Origin: Maricaulis sp048270095
GTDB lineage: Bacteria > Pseudomonadota > Alphaproteobacteria > Caulobacterales > Maricaulaceae
Length of the DNA: 64,000 nt
Direction of reading: 5' to 3'
Assembly (NCBI RefSeq): GCF_048270095.1
Contig: NZ_JBLWTL010000012.1
Coordinates: 1-64,000 of the forward strand
A program made the translations under genes and the position numbers. Numbering within the stretch: position 1 is the first letter of the stretch; every line of letters starts with the position of its first letter. The notes beneath the pieces were generated by a model. It was not told the DNA's origin and made no database searches. It saw nothing but the letters and a program-made list of their open reading frames with translations. Below are positions 8,589 through 17,407 of the stretch, one piece after another.

Positions 8589-9917
8589 CTATTCGCCGCG
8601 CACCAGCCCGGCCTCGGCCAGTGCGACCAGCAGGGCCATCTGGATCGCCTCATGCGAGTCCTCGTCAAGCCAGCTCTCATTGGGTGCGTGGGCATTGCGG
8701 GAGACGCCGCCGCGGCTCATCGTCACCGAGGGAATGCCGCGCGAGATCGGAATATTGGCGTCGGTGGAGGAAGCTGTGAGTTCCGGCTCCTGACCCATGG
8801 CCCGGATCGCGGCCATGGCGTGCAGCACGATGGGGGCGCTCAGATCCCCTTCGCCTGGTGGCCGCGAGCCGACGGGGTCGAGTTCGACCGTCAGGGTGTC
8901 ACCCAGCCGGCGGTGCGCATTGGCCGCCTCGAGTGCGGCATCCACCGAGCTGAGGAATGCCTGGTGCAGGGCGTCGAGTTTTTGCGGATTGGCCGAGCGC
9001 ATATCAACCTCCATCCAGCTCTCGAAGGGAATGGAATTGACCGAGGTGCCGCCGCCGACGCGGCCGAAGGAGAAGGTCGCCCTGGTGCCGTCCAGGGTGA
9101 TGGGCGTCGCGGCTTCGGTGAAGCGCAGGATCGCCTCAGCCAGGGCCTGGTGTGGCTGGGCGCGGCCGAAATGTCCGTAGGAATGACCGCCGGGACCGCG
9201 GAAGGTGACGCGGTAGCGGATCGAGCCGACCGCCGTGACGACCAGGCGCGCGGCGTCGCCGCCATCAATAGCAATGAAGCTGGCAAAGGGGGAGGCGTCA
9301 TCGCGATAGAGGTGGCGCACACCGCGCAGATCGCCCAGGCCTTCCTCACCGACCGAAGCGATGAAGACAATATCATCGCGGGTCTCGATGCCGGCCCGCT
9401 GCATCGCGTCGATCAGGCTGAGCAGGACGACAAGCCCGCGCGAATTATCGCCAATCCCTGGCGCGGTGAACAGGTCGCCCTCGCGGTGCACGGTGACGTC
9501 AGTGCCCGCCGGGAAGACGGTGTCGAGATGGGCGACAATGGCGATGCTGCGCGCTGCACTGCCGGCCGTGCCGGGACGCCGGCCGATCACATTGCCGACC
9601 TCGTCAATGCTGACATCGTCCAGCCCGAGCGCCCGCATCCGCGCCGCCATGTCAGCGCCGCGCGCCTGTTCGGCGAAGGGTGGGGCGGGGATTTCGGTCA
9701 GCTCCACCAGGCGCTCATTATTGAGCGTGCGCATGGCTTCGATTTCGGCAAAGGCGGTCTGGACCTGATTGTTGGTCAGCAGGCCGGCGACAATGCCGTC
9801 ATCGGCCGACGCCACCATCCCGGCCGGCGCAGCTGGAGGCGTCATCCAGCCGGTGTTGGCACAGCCGCCCAGCGCGGCGAGGGCGGCAAGACTGGCGATG
9901 ATCGTTCTGGCGGACAT
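8589..9917 (-). CDS. M20 family metallopeptidase, lipoprotein
   Basis: A 442-residue zinc peptidase or deacylase. A lipoprotein signal ends at LGGCAN (Cys about residue 18), so the enzyme is probably periplasmic and anchored. M20 motifs are present in order: AHLDTVF (His-x-Asp), GIGDNSRG (bridging Asp), GEEGLGD (catalytic Glu pair), the lid-domain GGHSYGHF, and a C-terminal His near NAHAPNE. The start at 9917 is chosen because AGGAG lies six bases upstream; a GTG at 9932 would put that site inside the gene. It follows the transporter by 75 bases and may share its transcript. Confidence 0.92.
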   Translation of the reverse strand: MSARTIIASLAALAALGGCANTGWMTPPAAPAGMVASADDGIVAGLLTNNQVQTAFAEIEAMRTLNNERLVELTEIPAPPFAEQARGADMAARMRALGLDDVSIDEVGNVIGRRPGTAGSAARSIAIVAHLDTVFPAGTDVTVHREGDLFTAPGIGDNSRGLVVLLSLIDAMQRAGIETRDDIVFIASVGEEGLGDLRGVRHLYRDDASPFASFIAIDGGDAARLVVTAVGSIRYRVTFRGPGGHSYGHFGRAQPHQALAEAILRFTEAATPITLDGTRATFSFGRVGGGTSVNSIPFESWMEVDMRSANPQKLDALHQAFLSSVDAALEAANAHRRLGDTLTVELDPVGSRPPGEGDLSAPIVLHAMAAIRAMGQEPELTASSTDANIPISRGIPSVTMSRGGVSRNAHAPNESWLDEDSHEAIQMALLVALAEAGLVRGE

Positions 9918-9992
9918 GATAGCTCCTGACACGGCGGGTTTGCGGTCAAATATAACCGGAATGACGAGGCAGGCCAGCGCCCGCCGCTCGTC

Positions 9993-11384
9993 TCAGGCGC
10001 CCAGCCAAACGGCGATGGCCAGCAGGGCGCAGGCGATGACAATGAAGCCGGCCCACAGCGGCGCGATGAATTTGGCCCAGTCGAGCCAGTCAATGCGCCC
10101 GGCGGCGAGATAGGCCAACAGCGTGCCCGAGGTCGGGGTCAGCATGTTGGTGATGCCATTGCCGAACAGGAAGGCGATGACGGTGGTCTGTGGCCCGACA
10201 TCGGCGAGCTGGGCCAGCGGCGCCAGAATCGGCATGGTCACCGCAGCCTGCCCGGACGTGGACGGGATCAGGAAGTCGAGCAGGAGCTGCGAGCCGAACA
10301 TGGAGAGTGCGGTGACATAGGCCCCATGCTCGCCGACCGCCCCATTGAGAGCGTGTACGATGGTATCGAGGATGCGGCCGTCTTCCAGCACCACGGTCAC
10401 CGCCATGGCCACCCCGATCAGGGCGCTGGCGAGCAGAACCTTCTTCATGCCGGAAATGAAGGCGTCGGCGCTGTCATTCGGCGACAGGCCGCTGGCCGCA
10501 GCGAGGCCGAGGCTCATGGCGATATAGCAGGCGGACAGCTCGTGATGTGACCATTCCCAGCGGGTCGATCCGGTCAGGATAACGCCGATCCCGGCGACCA
10601 GGATGGCCAGCATCGCGCCTTCGCGCCAGCTCATATCGGGGACGGGATGGTCGCTCACCGTAATGGCCTGGCCATTCGTCATGCCGCGCACCCGGTAGAG
10701 CAGAAAACCGATCCCGGCAGCGAGGAAGACAGCATAGAAGGCGAGCCGCAATCCGGCGCCGGAAAAGATTGGCACCCCGACCAGCGGCTGGGCGATGGTC
10801 AGCGGGATCGGATTGGTGACCGAGGCGAGATAGCCGACCTTGACCGCGATCGTGACGATGGCGAAACCGATGATCGGCGACAGGCCGATGCGTGATGCCA
10901 GCGCGGTCATCACCGGGATGACGATCAGATATTCCGAGGCGAGCCCGAGAAAGGCGCTGCCGGCCGAAAAGATCGTCATCAGGGCGGCGACCAGGACCAT
11001 GATATTGCCCTTCACAGCGTGCAGCAGCCGGTTGATGCCATTCTCGACCACGCCGGCACGGTCGAGAATTCCGAACAGGCCGCCAATGATCAGCACCATG
11101 AAGATGAGATTGGCCGCGCGCTGCAGGCCTTCGGGAATCGCGCGTACGGTCTCGGTCAGGCTGACCGGGGTGGCCATGCCCTCGCGGGCCTCGACCGGGA
11201 CGAATACCCCGGCCAGCGACCAGTCCTTGTCCATTGACGCATAGCTGTCAGGCACGATCAGCCGTCCGCTGCGCTCATAGCTGCCCGAGCTGACCATCCA
11301 GGTCATCAGTGTCGCCAGCAGCAGAATGCCGAGCAGGATGATGACCGGATTCATCGGGCGCGCCGGCTTGGCGGTGTTTGTCAT
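9993..11384 (-). CDS. YfcC/DcuC-type (ArcD-like) membrane transporter
   Basis: A 463-residue protein with about 12 hydrophobic segments and the family's N-terminal pattern (PVIILLGILLLATLMTW, then an extracytoplasmic loop). LIPSTSGQAAVTMPI and NMLTPTSGTLLAYLAA are the paired polar re-entrant motifs typical of DcuC/YfcC carriers for C4-dicarboxylates or amino acids. Its start overlaps the stop of the N-formylglutamate amidohydrolase gene (ATGA), so uptake of an amino-acid-derived substrate for that enzyme, or export of a product, is the natural reading; the substrate is inference. Confidence 0.88.
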   Translation of the reverse strand: MTNTAKPARPMNPVIILLGILLLATLMTWMVSSGSYERSGRLIVPDSYASMDKDWSLAGVFVPVEAREGMATPVSLTETVRAIPEGLQRAANLIFMVLIIGGLFGILDRAGVVENGINRLLHAVKGNIMVLVAALMTIFSAGSAFLGLASEYLIVIPVMTALASRIGLSPIIGFAIVTIAVKVGYLASVTNPIPLTIAQPLVGVPIFSGAGLRLAFYAVFLAAGIGFLLYRVRGMTNGQAITVSDHPVPDMSWREGAMLAILVAGIGVILTGSTRWEWSHHELSACYIAMSLGLAAASGLSPNDSADAFISGMKKVLLASALIGVAMAVTVVLEDGRILDTIVHALNGAVGEHGAYVTALSMFGSQLLLDFLIPSTSGQAAVTMPILAPLAQLADVGPQTTVIAFLFGNGITNMLTPTSGTLLAYLAAGRIDWLDWAKFIAPLWAGFIVIACALLAIAVWLGA

Positions 11385-12271
11385 CGGCTCTGTCCTGGCT
11401 GGATCCGCGCGCGCAGATCGGTGGCAATCGCCTGGGCGACGCGGGTGAGATTGCGTTGGAGTTCGTTAAAGCCGGACGAGGGCTCGAAGCGTGCCTCGTC
11501 GAGATAGAGGGCGCGATTGATCTCGATCTGCAGGCTGTGGCGCCCGCGCGCCGGATCACCATGGCGCCGCACGATATCGCCGCCCTTATAGGGCTGGTTG
11601 CGCGCGACCGAATATCCGCAGGCGCGCAATTCGCGCTCCACGAGCGCGGTGAATTCCGGTGCCGCGCTGCTCCCGTCGAGATCGCCGAGCACCATGTCGG
11701 GCCGTGCCTCGCCGAGATCAATATTCATCGCATTGGCCTGCGATTTCATCGAATGCGCATCGATATGCCAGACCGCGCCGAAACGGGCATGCAGGGCATC
11801 GAGCCGCTCGGCGAGGGCGCAGTGATAGGGCGTGTAGAGCGCGTCGATCCGATGGTGAATTTCCTGCGGCGTCAGCGGGCTGGAGTACAGGGGCAGGCCG
11901 GGAAGGATCAGCTTGCGGATCAGACCCATGCCGCGCGCGCTATAGCGTGTCGGCGCCAGCTTGCCCCAGGCGAGCGGCCACGCCCCGTCGACGACGTCCG
12001 GATCGATATCATCGACCGCCCGGTTGGGGTCGATCACGATGCGGGCGAAATTCGCTTCTATGAGGCTGGCACCGGCATCGACCGCGCCGCGCCACAGATC
12101 GGGAATGAAGGCGTCCCAGGCGGTGAGCTGCTGGTCGCGCGTCGCCAATGTCTCGAAGCCCGGTGGCAGGGCCGTGCCGCTATGCGGCGAATCCAGCACC
12201 AGCGGAATGGTCGTGGCCTCCTCCGGCAGGGAGAGTCGGAATGCGGGCGCGGCAGGACGGGGTGTCAGCAC
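11381..12271 (-). CDS. N-formylglutamate amidohydrolase family protein
   Basis: A 296-residue member of the FGase family (hydrolysis of N-formyl-glutamate or a related N-acyl amino acid). Visible family blocks are LVLDSPHSG near the N-terminus, DPNRAVDD, and WHIDAHSM, with PYKGGDIVRR and LQIEINRALYL toward the C-terminus. These carry the expected metal-binding His/Asp/Glu. The start is a GTG. No other histidine-utilisation (hut) gene is nearby, so the role in histidine breakdown is open. It heads an operon with the transporter and the M20 peptidase. Confidence 0.88.
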   Translation of the reverse strand: MLTPRPAAPAFRLSLPEEATTIPLVLDSPHSGTALPPGFETLATRDQQLTAWDAFIPDLWRGAVDAGASLIEANFARIVIDPNRAVDDIDPDVVDGAWPLAWGKLAPTRYSARGMGLIRKLILPGLPLYSSPLTPQEIHHRIDALYTPYHCALAERLDALHARFGAVWHIDAHSMKSQANAMNIDLGEARPDMVLGDLDGSSAAPEFTALVERELRACGYSVARNQPYKGGDIVRRHGDPARGRHSLQIEINRALYLDEARFEPSSGFNELQRNLTRVAQAIATDLRARIQPGQSR

Positions 12272-12376
12272 AAAGAACTCCGGGCACCGTGGATTCGGCG
12301 CTGCCGGGCAATCTTCCGGGAAACGGGGCGCTAGACCAGCAAATATTGAGGCCAGGCCCCCCGGGCGGCACGGGGG

Positions 12377-13426
12377 CTAGGCGTCGTCGATTTCGGCGAG
12401 GCCGGCATAATTGAAACCGGACGCGGGCTGGGGAGCCGGCTTGGTCGGTTTGCGCAAGCGCCGCGGGTCGATCCGCCGGTAGGGATGGAGGTCTGAATTG
12501 ATGCGGGATTTGTCATCCATTCTCATGATCAGCCAGATGAAATTTTCCCACATGTCATTGCCGCGCCGGTAGTGGTTTTTCCGGCGGCGGTGTCGTGGAT
12601 TTTCCGTCGCGGCGGACTGGTAGATAATGACGTAGAACAGGGTGTTGAAATACAGCATGAGCCGCCGGCGCCGCTGCCGCTGGATGATGTCGAAATCATA
12701 AATGCCGACCCGGATGCTGATCGCGACATGTTCCAGATAGCCGAGGAAATACCGGCAGACTTCGCGAAATGTATATTCCTTGCCTTCGACCCTGACGGTC
12801 GCGGATTCCTCCCAAAGCTGTTTGACGGTCTCTAGCGAGAAGGTGAGGTCGCCGATTCCGTCTACACCTTCGCCATGCTGCTCGGCGATGAAGGCTTTGA
12901 GTGCGCTGGCATAATTGCGATGGCGCTCATTCGAGTTGATGTGGCTCAAATGCTCGATGGCGGCGATGTGCCGGGTCTTCAGCGCATCGACATAATTGGT
13001 ATATAGCCAGCCCGCGGTCGCCATCATCGCGCTGACCAGAATGAAGACCGGCCCCAGATTGCCGGTGGTCAGCGCATTGTGATGAGCCAGCTCAATAACG
13101 GCGAAGCCGAGGATGATCGCTTGCGGGTAGGCAATCAGGGTCAGATTGCGCAGCAGCCGCCATTGCAGCGAGATCGGCTTTTCCGCCGTGCGGAATTGAT
13201 AGGTGGTGCGATGGTCGCTCGCGGTCAGATCGATCCAGACCGTTGCCAGGGCCGTCGCGAACGGCAAGGCGAGCGCTGTGGCGAGGGCCGGCGGCCAGGG
13301 GCGCGACGATATATCGGTCGTCTCACGGCCGAAGAGCAGGAAGAGGACGATCAAAATCAAACAGGTAATCAGTGTGGTATAGCCAGCGATCGTCGCTATC
13401 GCCCGCTTCGATAATTCAAATGTCAT
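12377..13426 (-). CDS. Hypothetical membrane protein
   Basis: A 349-residue protein of unrecognised family. Four hydrophobic segments occupy the first half (about residues 10-32, 46-66, 95-115, 122-142); the rest is cytoplasmic and strongly basic, with an Arg cluster (RQRRRRLM and PRHRRRKN) and a Lys/Pro-rich tail. It lies 28 bases after another unassigned membrane protein on the same strand, and the two are probably co-expressed. I cannot assign a function. Confidence 0.75.
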   Translation of the reverse strand: MTFELSKRAIATIAGYTTLITCLILIVLFLLFGRETTDISSRPWPPALATALALPFATALATVWIDLTASDHRTTYQFRTAEKPISLQWRLLRNLTLIAYPQAIILGFAVIELAHHNALTTGNLGPVFILVSAMMATAGWLYTNYVDALKTRHIAAIEHLSHINSNERHRNYASALKAFIAEQHGEGVDGIGDLTFSLETVKQLWEESATVRVEGKEYTFREVCRYFLGYLEHVAISIRVGIYDFDIIQRQRRRRLMLYFNTLFYVIIYQSAATENPRHRRRKNHYRRGNDMWENFIWLIMRMDDKSRINSDLHPYRRIDPRRLRKPTKPAPQPASGFNYAGLAEIDDA

Positions 13427-13454
13427 CCGCCTCCCCCCGAGGTTTCAGGGCCGC

Positions 13455-14570
13455 TCAGCTATTGCGCTGACCACCATTGAACCGGCTCGCGCTGATCGTG
13501 CGCACGAAGCTCTCCACCATGTCGGAGATATCGTCGAAATAATTCCCGGTGGGCGCGGACTCATCCTCAACCAGCTTGGCGAATTTCTCGGTCCAGATGT
13601 CACCGGGAAACCAGTGCAGGATCGCCCAGGAATAGATCAGGGCCGGGATTGCCACGAGGCCGGCGAGGACACGGAAAATATCCGTGTGAACCGCCAGACT
13701 GCCATCGGGCGCCGCGTTCAGGCTGACGGCAATTGTGAAGCAGACATAGGCACCAATGGCGATTTTCGCGCCGAGCGAGATGATATGAAACATCTTGATC
13801 GTGAAGCGGGCTTTCCAGCCCACCGTGGTCGCGTACCGGTCAAGATATTCCGAGCGCTTGGAGCACCAGAGAGCGATCTTTGTCCAGAGACTGGCCCGCT
13901 TCGCCCAATTATCGCTTTCCAGCAGGGCGTTACGCGTACATTTGTCCATTCTGGACATGATGTCGTCATAGCGGGACTTGACCTTATAGGCGAATTTCTC
14001 GCCATTGATCTCAATCTCCCGCTTGAACAGGGCGCGAATGACAACGCGCAGGCCGGCAAAGATTACCAACCCGAAGGCGGCGTAGGCGTAAACGAATTCG
14101 CGTTGGCTGCTCACCCCGGGGAGCTGGGCGATCAGCTCCACCAGCACGTCCCAGACCAGAAGGTTCTGCATCTGCGGATAGCCGGCATGAAGGGTCGAGC
14201 TCAGCAGGACCATCAGGACGATATAGGCGAGAAACGTACTGAGGCGCATCAGGCCATAGCCAACCTGAACATCGTCAATCGCCTTGTCTGCGATGTCGTG
14301 AATGTCATTGTCGAACGGGAAATCATCGCGCATCGCCTTGCGCAATTGTCGCGAAAACGGCGCGATATGGTCGCCCCCAACGCCGAAATGGGCGCGCCCG
14401 ATCAGCGCGTCGACCTGTTCCAGCTCTGCGGCACCCTCGAACTCGAATCCGAGCCCGTTCTCAGGCGCTGACTCGACCTCTTGCGGCTCGGCGTTGATCG
14501 CCGCCGCGGCCAGCTCGTTTTCGGGTGCAGTGTCCCCTGGACCGGGCGTGCCCTCGTCCGTCTCCGCCAT
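13455..14570 (-). CDS. Hypothetical membrane protein with acidic N-terminus
   Basis: A 371-residue protein. The first 60 residues are acidic and Pro/Glu-rich and probably disordered; four hydrophobic segments follow (about residues 110-130, 155-180, 250-275, 290-312), with a charged cytoplasmic loop between the second and third. GGGGGA lies about eight bases before the ATG at 14570, which decides against the longer frame from 14624. The family is not recognised. It is the upstream partner of the gene ending at 12377. Confidence 0.75.
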   Translation of the reverse strand: MAETDEGTPGPGDTAPENELAAAAINAEPQEVESAPENGLGFEFEGAAELEQVDALIGRAHFGVGGDHIAPFSRQLRKAMRDDFPFDNDIHDIADKAIDDVQVGYGLMRLSTFLAYIVLMVLLSSTLHAGYPQMQNLLVWDVLVELIAQLPGVSSQREFVYAYAAFGLVIFAGLRVVIRALFKREIEINGEKFAYKVKSRYDDIMSRMDKCTRNALLESDNWAKRASLWTKIALWCSKRSEYLDRYATTVGWKARFTIKMFHIISLGAKIAIGAYVCFTIAVSLNAAPDGSLAVHTDIFRVLAGLVAIPALIYSWAILHWFPGDIWTEKFAKLVEDESAPTGNYFDDISDMVESFVRTISASRFNGGQRNS

Positions 14571-14726
14571 TTCAATGTCCCCCACATGGCCTGCTTGAGG
14601 CCAGTCGACATTGTTTGACCGCATCGGGAAAAGATCAACCCCTTGTTGTAAAGTCGAGCGATGAGTCGTTTAGATTCCTGTTTGGGTTGAGTAATTATGA
14701 TCGGGGCGGCTCGCTGCGAGGCAGGA

Positions 14727-15164
14727 TCAACCCGCGAAACCGGGCGTGCCGGTCCGCTGGCCGGCTGCATCAATGATGATCTCGCCATCCTCCTTGGCGA
14801 AGGGGCCTTGTGGCCACGTGTCGAGCAGGTCGAGCACGGTCTCGCTGGGGCGGCAGAGCCGGACGCCCTTTGCGGAGCAGACGATGGGGCGGTTGACCAG
14901 AACAGGATGCTCGAGCATCGCGTCGAGGATGCGGTCATCGCTGATGCCGGGCTCGAGCAGACCGAGCTCGGCGGCGGGCGATTTGGTCTCGCGCAGGGCG
15001 GTGCGCGGTGTCAGGCCGGCAGCAGCGAACAGGCCGAGCAATTGCGCCCGCGTCCAGCCCTGTTCGAGATAGTCGATCACCACGGGCGCATAGCCGGCCG
15101 CCTCGATTGTCTGCAACACATTGCGCGAGGTCGCGCAGGCCGGGTTGTGATGAATGAGGATCAT
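14727..15164 (-). CDS. arsC: Arsenate reductase ArsC (glutaredoxin-type)
   Basis: A 145-residue ArsC of the glutathione/glutaredoxin-coupled class: the N-terminal HHNPACATSRNVL holds the catalytic Cys, with the LRETKSPAAELGL and PVLVNRPIVCSAKGVRLCRP blocks contributing the arginines that bind arsenate. It reduces arsenate to arsenite for export. The start at 15164 overlaps the acr3 stop (ATGA). It is the last gene of arsR-arsI-acr3-arsC. Confidence 0.95.
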   Translation of the reverse strand: MILIHHNPACATSRNVLQTIEAAGYAPVVIDYLEQGWTRAQLLGLFAAAGLTPRTALRETKSPAAELGLLEPGISDDRILDAMLEHPVLVNRPIVCSAKGVRLCRPSETVLDLLDTWPQGPFAKEDGEIIIDAAGQRTGTPGFAG

Positions 15165-16189
15165 GTGCTGGCTCCAGGGAAACGGGCGCGCGTCGCATTG
15201 GCGATGGCGACCAGGGAGAGCATCACCGGCACTTCCACCAGCACACCGACCACGGTCGCCAGGGCGGCGCCGGAATTCAACCCGAACAGGCTGATCGAGA
15301 CAGCGACGGCGAGCTCGAAGAAGTTCGAGGTCGAGATCATCGCGCAAGGGGCCGCGACCGCATGGGGCAGCTTCCAGGCCCAGGCCGCGCCATAGGCGAG
15401 CGCAAAAATGGCGTAGGATTGCAGGATGATCGGCACCGCGATCAGGGCGATGATCAGCGGCCGCGCCAGGATGACCTGGCCCTGGAAGCCGAACAGCAAG
15501 ACCACGGTCGCCAGCAGGGCCATAACCGAGGCCGGCTTGATGCGGTCGGTGAAGGCGGTCACCGCCGCAGGGCCGCCGCGGCGGATCAGGAGGCGCCGCG
15601 TCACCATGCCGGCGATCAGCGGGATGACGACATAGAGCCCGACCGAGATCAGCAGGGTTTCCCAGGGCACGACGATATCGGTGACACCGAGCAGAAGCGC
15701 GACGATGGGCGCGAAGGCAAACACCATGATGGCGTCATTGACGCTGACCTGGACCAGCGTATAGGCGGCATCGCCGCGGGTCAGCTGTGACCAGACGAAG
15801 ACCATGGCGGTGCAGGGCGCCGCGCCGAGCAGGATCAGGCCGGCCAGATAGCCTTGCGCATCGGCCGGCGGGATCAGGCCGGCGAAGACATGTTTGAAGA
15901 AGAGCACGCCGAGCGCAGCCATGGTGAAGGGCTTGATCAGCCAGTTGACCACCAGGGTGATGACGAGGCCCTTGGGCTGCTTGCCGACCTCTTTCACACT
16001 GGCCAGGTCAATCCCGATCATCATCGGCCAGACCATGGCCCAGATCAGCAGCGCGACCGGCAGATTGACGTGTGCGATTTCCAGCCCGGCGAGGGCGCCC
16101 AGCAGGTCCGGCATCAACTGGCCCAACCCGATGCCGACCGCAATGGCAATCGCGACCCAGGCGGTGAGATAGCGTTCGAACAATCCCAT
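15161..16189 (-). CDS. acr3: ACR3 family arsenite efflux transporter
   Basis: A 342-residue ten-helix permease of the ACR3 class. Recognisable blocks are LPVALLIWAMVWPMMIGID near the N-terminus, the LGAAPCTAMVFVWS segment with the conserved functional Cys, and PHAVAAPCAMISTSNFFELA with a second Cys near the C-terminus. It exports arsenite across the inner membrane. The start at 16189 shares one base with the arsI stop (TGATG), which favours it over a longer frame from 16231. Confidence 0.95.
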   Translation of the reverse strand: MGLFERYLTAWVAIAIAVGIGLGQLMPDLLGALAGLEIAHVNLPVALLIWAMVWPMMIGIDLASVKEVGKQPKGLVITLVVNWLIKPFTMAALGVLFFKHVFAGLIPPADAQGYLAGLILLGAAPCTAMVFVWSQLTRGDAAYTLVQVSVNDAIMVFAFAPIVALLLGVTDIVVPWETLLISVGLYVVIPLIAGMVTRRLLIRRGGPAAVTAFTDRIKPASVMALLATVVLLFGFQGQVILARPLIIALIAVPIILQSYAIFALAYGAAWAWKLPHAVAAPCAMISTSNFFELAVAVSISLFGLNSGAALATVVGVLVEVPVMLSLVAIANATRARFPGAST

Positions 16190-16662
16190 CAGCAGCACGC
16201 GCCCTCGCGCTTGATCGACGGGGTGCAGCATGCCTGGGTCGTGGCTTCGGCGAGAGCGGAGGGCGGCAGGTCGCTGGCGGCAGCGGCACCGCCATAATCG
16301 ACCGCTTCGCCGGTCGTGTGGAACACTTCCCAGGCGACACCGCTGGGGTCATGCACCCAGCTTTTTTCGGATTTGGCGTAGCAGCAGGTCGTCTCGCCCT
16401 CTTCGAGCACGGCCGCATCGGCGCTGGCAAGGCGCTGATAGACTTCGGCCAATTCCTCACCATTCTCGACCTGGATACCGAGATGTTCGACGCCGGTCTT
16501 GGCGCCGCGGGCGCTGATGGCGAAATTGACGCGCGGATCCTCGAGCATCCATTTGGCGTAGTCGGTTTTCTCGACCGTCGGCGCACTCGCGAAGAGTGTC
16601 GAATAAAAGCCGATCGAACCGGGCAGGTCATCGACGGCGAGGTGGATGTGCAGGCGTTTCAT
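16189..16662 (-). CDS. arsI: ArsI/CadI family metalloenzyme (C-As lyase type)
   Basis: A 157-residue vicinal-oxygen-chelate dioxygenase. The expected metal ligands are visible: His in RLHIHLAV (about residue 5), His in VEHLGIQV (about 60) and Glu in VAWEVF (about 112). The vicinal pair in TTCCYAKSEKSW is the trivalent-arsenic site of ArsI. ArsI cleaves the carbon-arsenic bond of trivalent organoarsenicals such as methylarsenite. CadI of mycobacteria is a close homologue, so the exact substrate is inferred from the ars operon. Two further Cys pairs lie in the tail (QACC, GACC). Confidence 0.9.
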   Translation of the reverse strand: MKRLHIHLAVDDLPGSIGFYSTLFASAPTVEKTDYAKWMLEDPRVNFAISARGAKTGVEHLGIQVENGEELAEVYQRLASADAAVLEEGETTCCYAKSEKSWVHDPSGVAWEVFHTTGEAVDYGGAAAASDLPPSALAEATTQACCTPSIKREGACC

Positions 16663-17021
16663 GAGCAGGCTCCCTTGGATGGGGTTGAACAGGCGATGCG
16701 ATCAGTGGCGTCGACCAGTGGCGCGCAAATGCCGGCATCGCCCTGGCAGCAATCCTCGACCAGATAGACGATGAGTTCGCCCATTTGTTCGAAGGCGGCG
16801 GTGTAGATGATGGAGCGGCCATCGCGGCGGCTATCGACCAGGCCGGCATTGGCCAGCACGGTCAGCTGGGCCGAGAGCGTGTTGGGCGCGATCTCGAGCT
16901 GGCGCGCAATCTCGCCGGCGGCCAGGCCCGACTTGCCCGCCTTCACCAGGAGGCGAAATACGGACAGGCGATTGGCCTGGGCCAGGGCAGAGAGACGAAG
17001 CAGGGCAATTGATGTTTCCAT
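16659..17021 (-). CDS. arsR: ArsR family metalloregulator
   Basis: A 120-residue SmtB/ArsR repressor with a winged helix centred on GEIARQLEIAPNTLSAQL. Cysteines in EDCCQGDAGIC near residues 89-97 and in the C-terminal IACSTPSKGACS are likely arsenite ligands; the classical CxC in the recognition helix is absent, which matches the type with a C-terminal sensor. It would release the operon when arsenite binds. It is the first gene of the operon and overlaps arsI by ATGA. Confidence 0.93.
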   Translation of the reverse strand: METSIALLRLSALAQANRLSVFRLLVKAGKSGLAAGEIARQLEIAPNTLSAQLTVLANAGLVDSRRDGRSIIYTAAFEQMGELIVYLVEDCCQGDAGICAPLVDATDRIACSTPSKGACS

Positions 17022-17030
17022 ATTTCAACG

Positions 17031-17056
17031 ATTATAGAAACGATGATCCCTGTCAA
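17031..17056 (-). promoter_or_regulatory. Candidate ars promoter, possibly leaderless
   Basis: On the minus strand TTGACA (17056-17051) and TATAAT (17036-17031) lie ahead of arsR with only 14 bases between them. Two ATCGTT half-sites, 11 bases apart, flank and overlap the -10 element and could be the ArsR site. The -10 ends nine bases from the ATG and no Shine-Dalgarno is visible, which suggests a nearly leaderless transcript. Confidence 0.45.
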
Positions 17057-17068
17057 GCCCGATCTGTG

Positions 17069-17407
17069 TCAGGGTTGGGCCATGATCCACAGCACCGCCA
17101 TGAAGACCCCCTTCACCCGCGGCAGGGCGACCAGCACGACGCCGAGCGCGCCCAGCAAAAGCAGCGGCAGGGTGAGCCAGATGGGCGCGCCGCTCATCGA
17201 TACCAGAAAGGCAATCGGCACCAGGATGGGGCCAAGCCCGAGTATCGTCCAGGCGGCCGGCCCGTCTTCGGCACGGATCTCGCCGAGCGGTTCGCCGCAG
17301 GACGCACACGCCGCAACCGGTTTGAGATAACGGCGATAGAGCGCGCCCTTGCCGCAGGCCGGGCAGCGCAGATTGAAGGCGCGCCAGATCGGCAGGAGCT
17401 TATTCAT
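17069..17407 (-). CDS. DUF983 family membrane protein
   Basis: A 112-residue protein with a zinc-ribbon-like pair of CxxC motifs (RCPACGKG and ACASCGEP) followed by two transmembrane helices, the standard DUF983 architecture. The function of the family is not established. The ATG at 17407 lies inside the end of the SulP gene, so the two are probably translated from one message; the frame to 17437 lacks support. Confidence 0.88.
   Translation of the reverse strand: MNKLLPIWRAFNLRCPACGKGALYRRYLKPVAACASCGEPLGEIRAEDGPAAWTILGLGPILVPIAFLVSMSGAPIWLTLPLLLLGALGVVLVALPRVKGVFMAVLWIMAQP

Noticed and set aside
7572..9917. LysR gene and M20 peptidase as a divergent regulator-target pair
   Set aside because: Both lie on the minus strand with the M20 gene upstream ending toward the regulator, so they do not share a divergent promoter.
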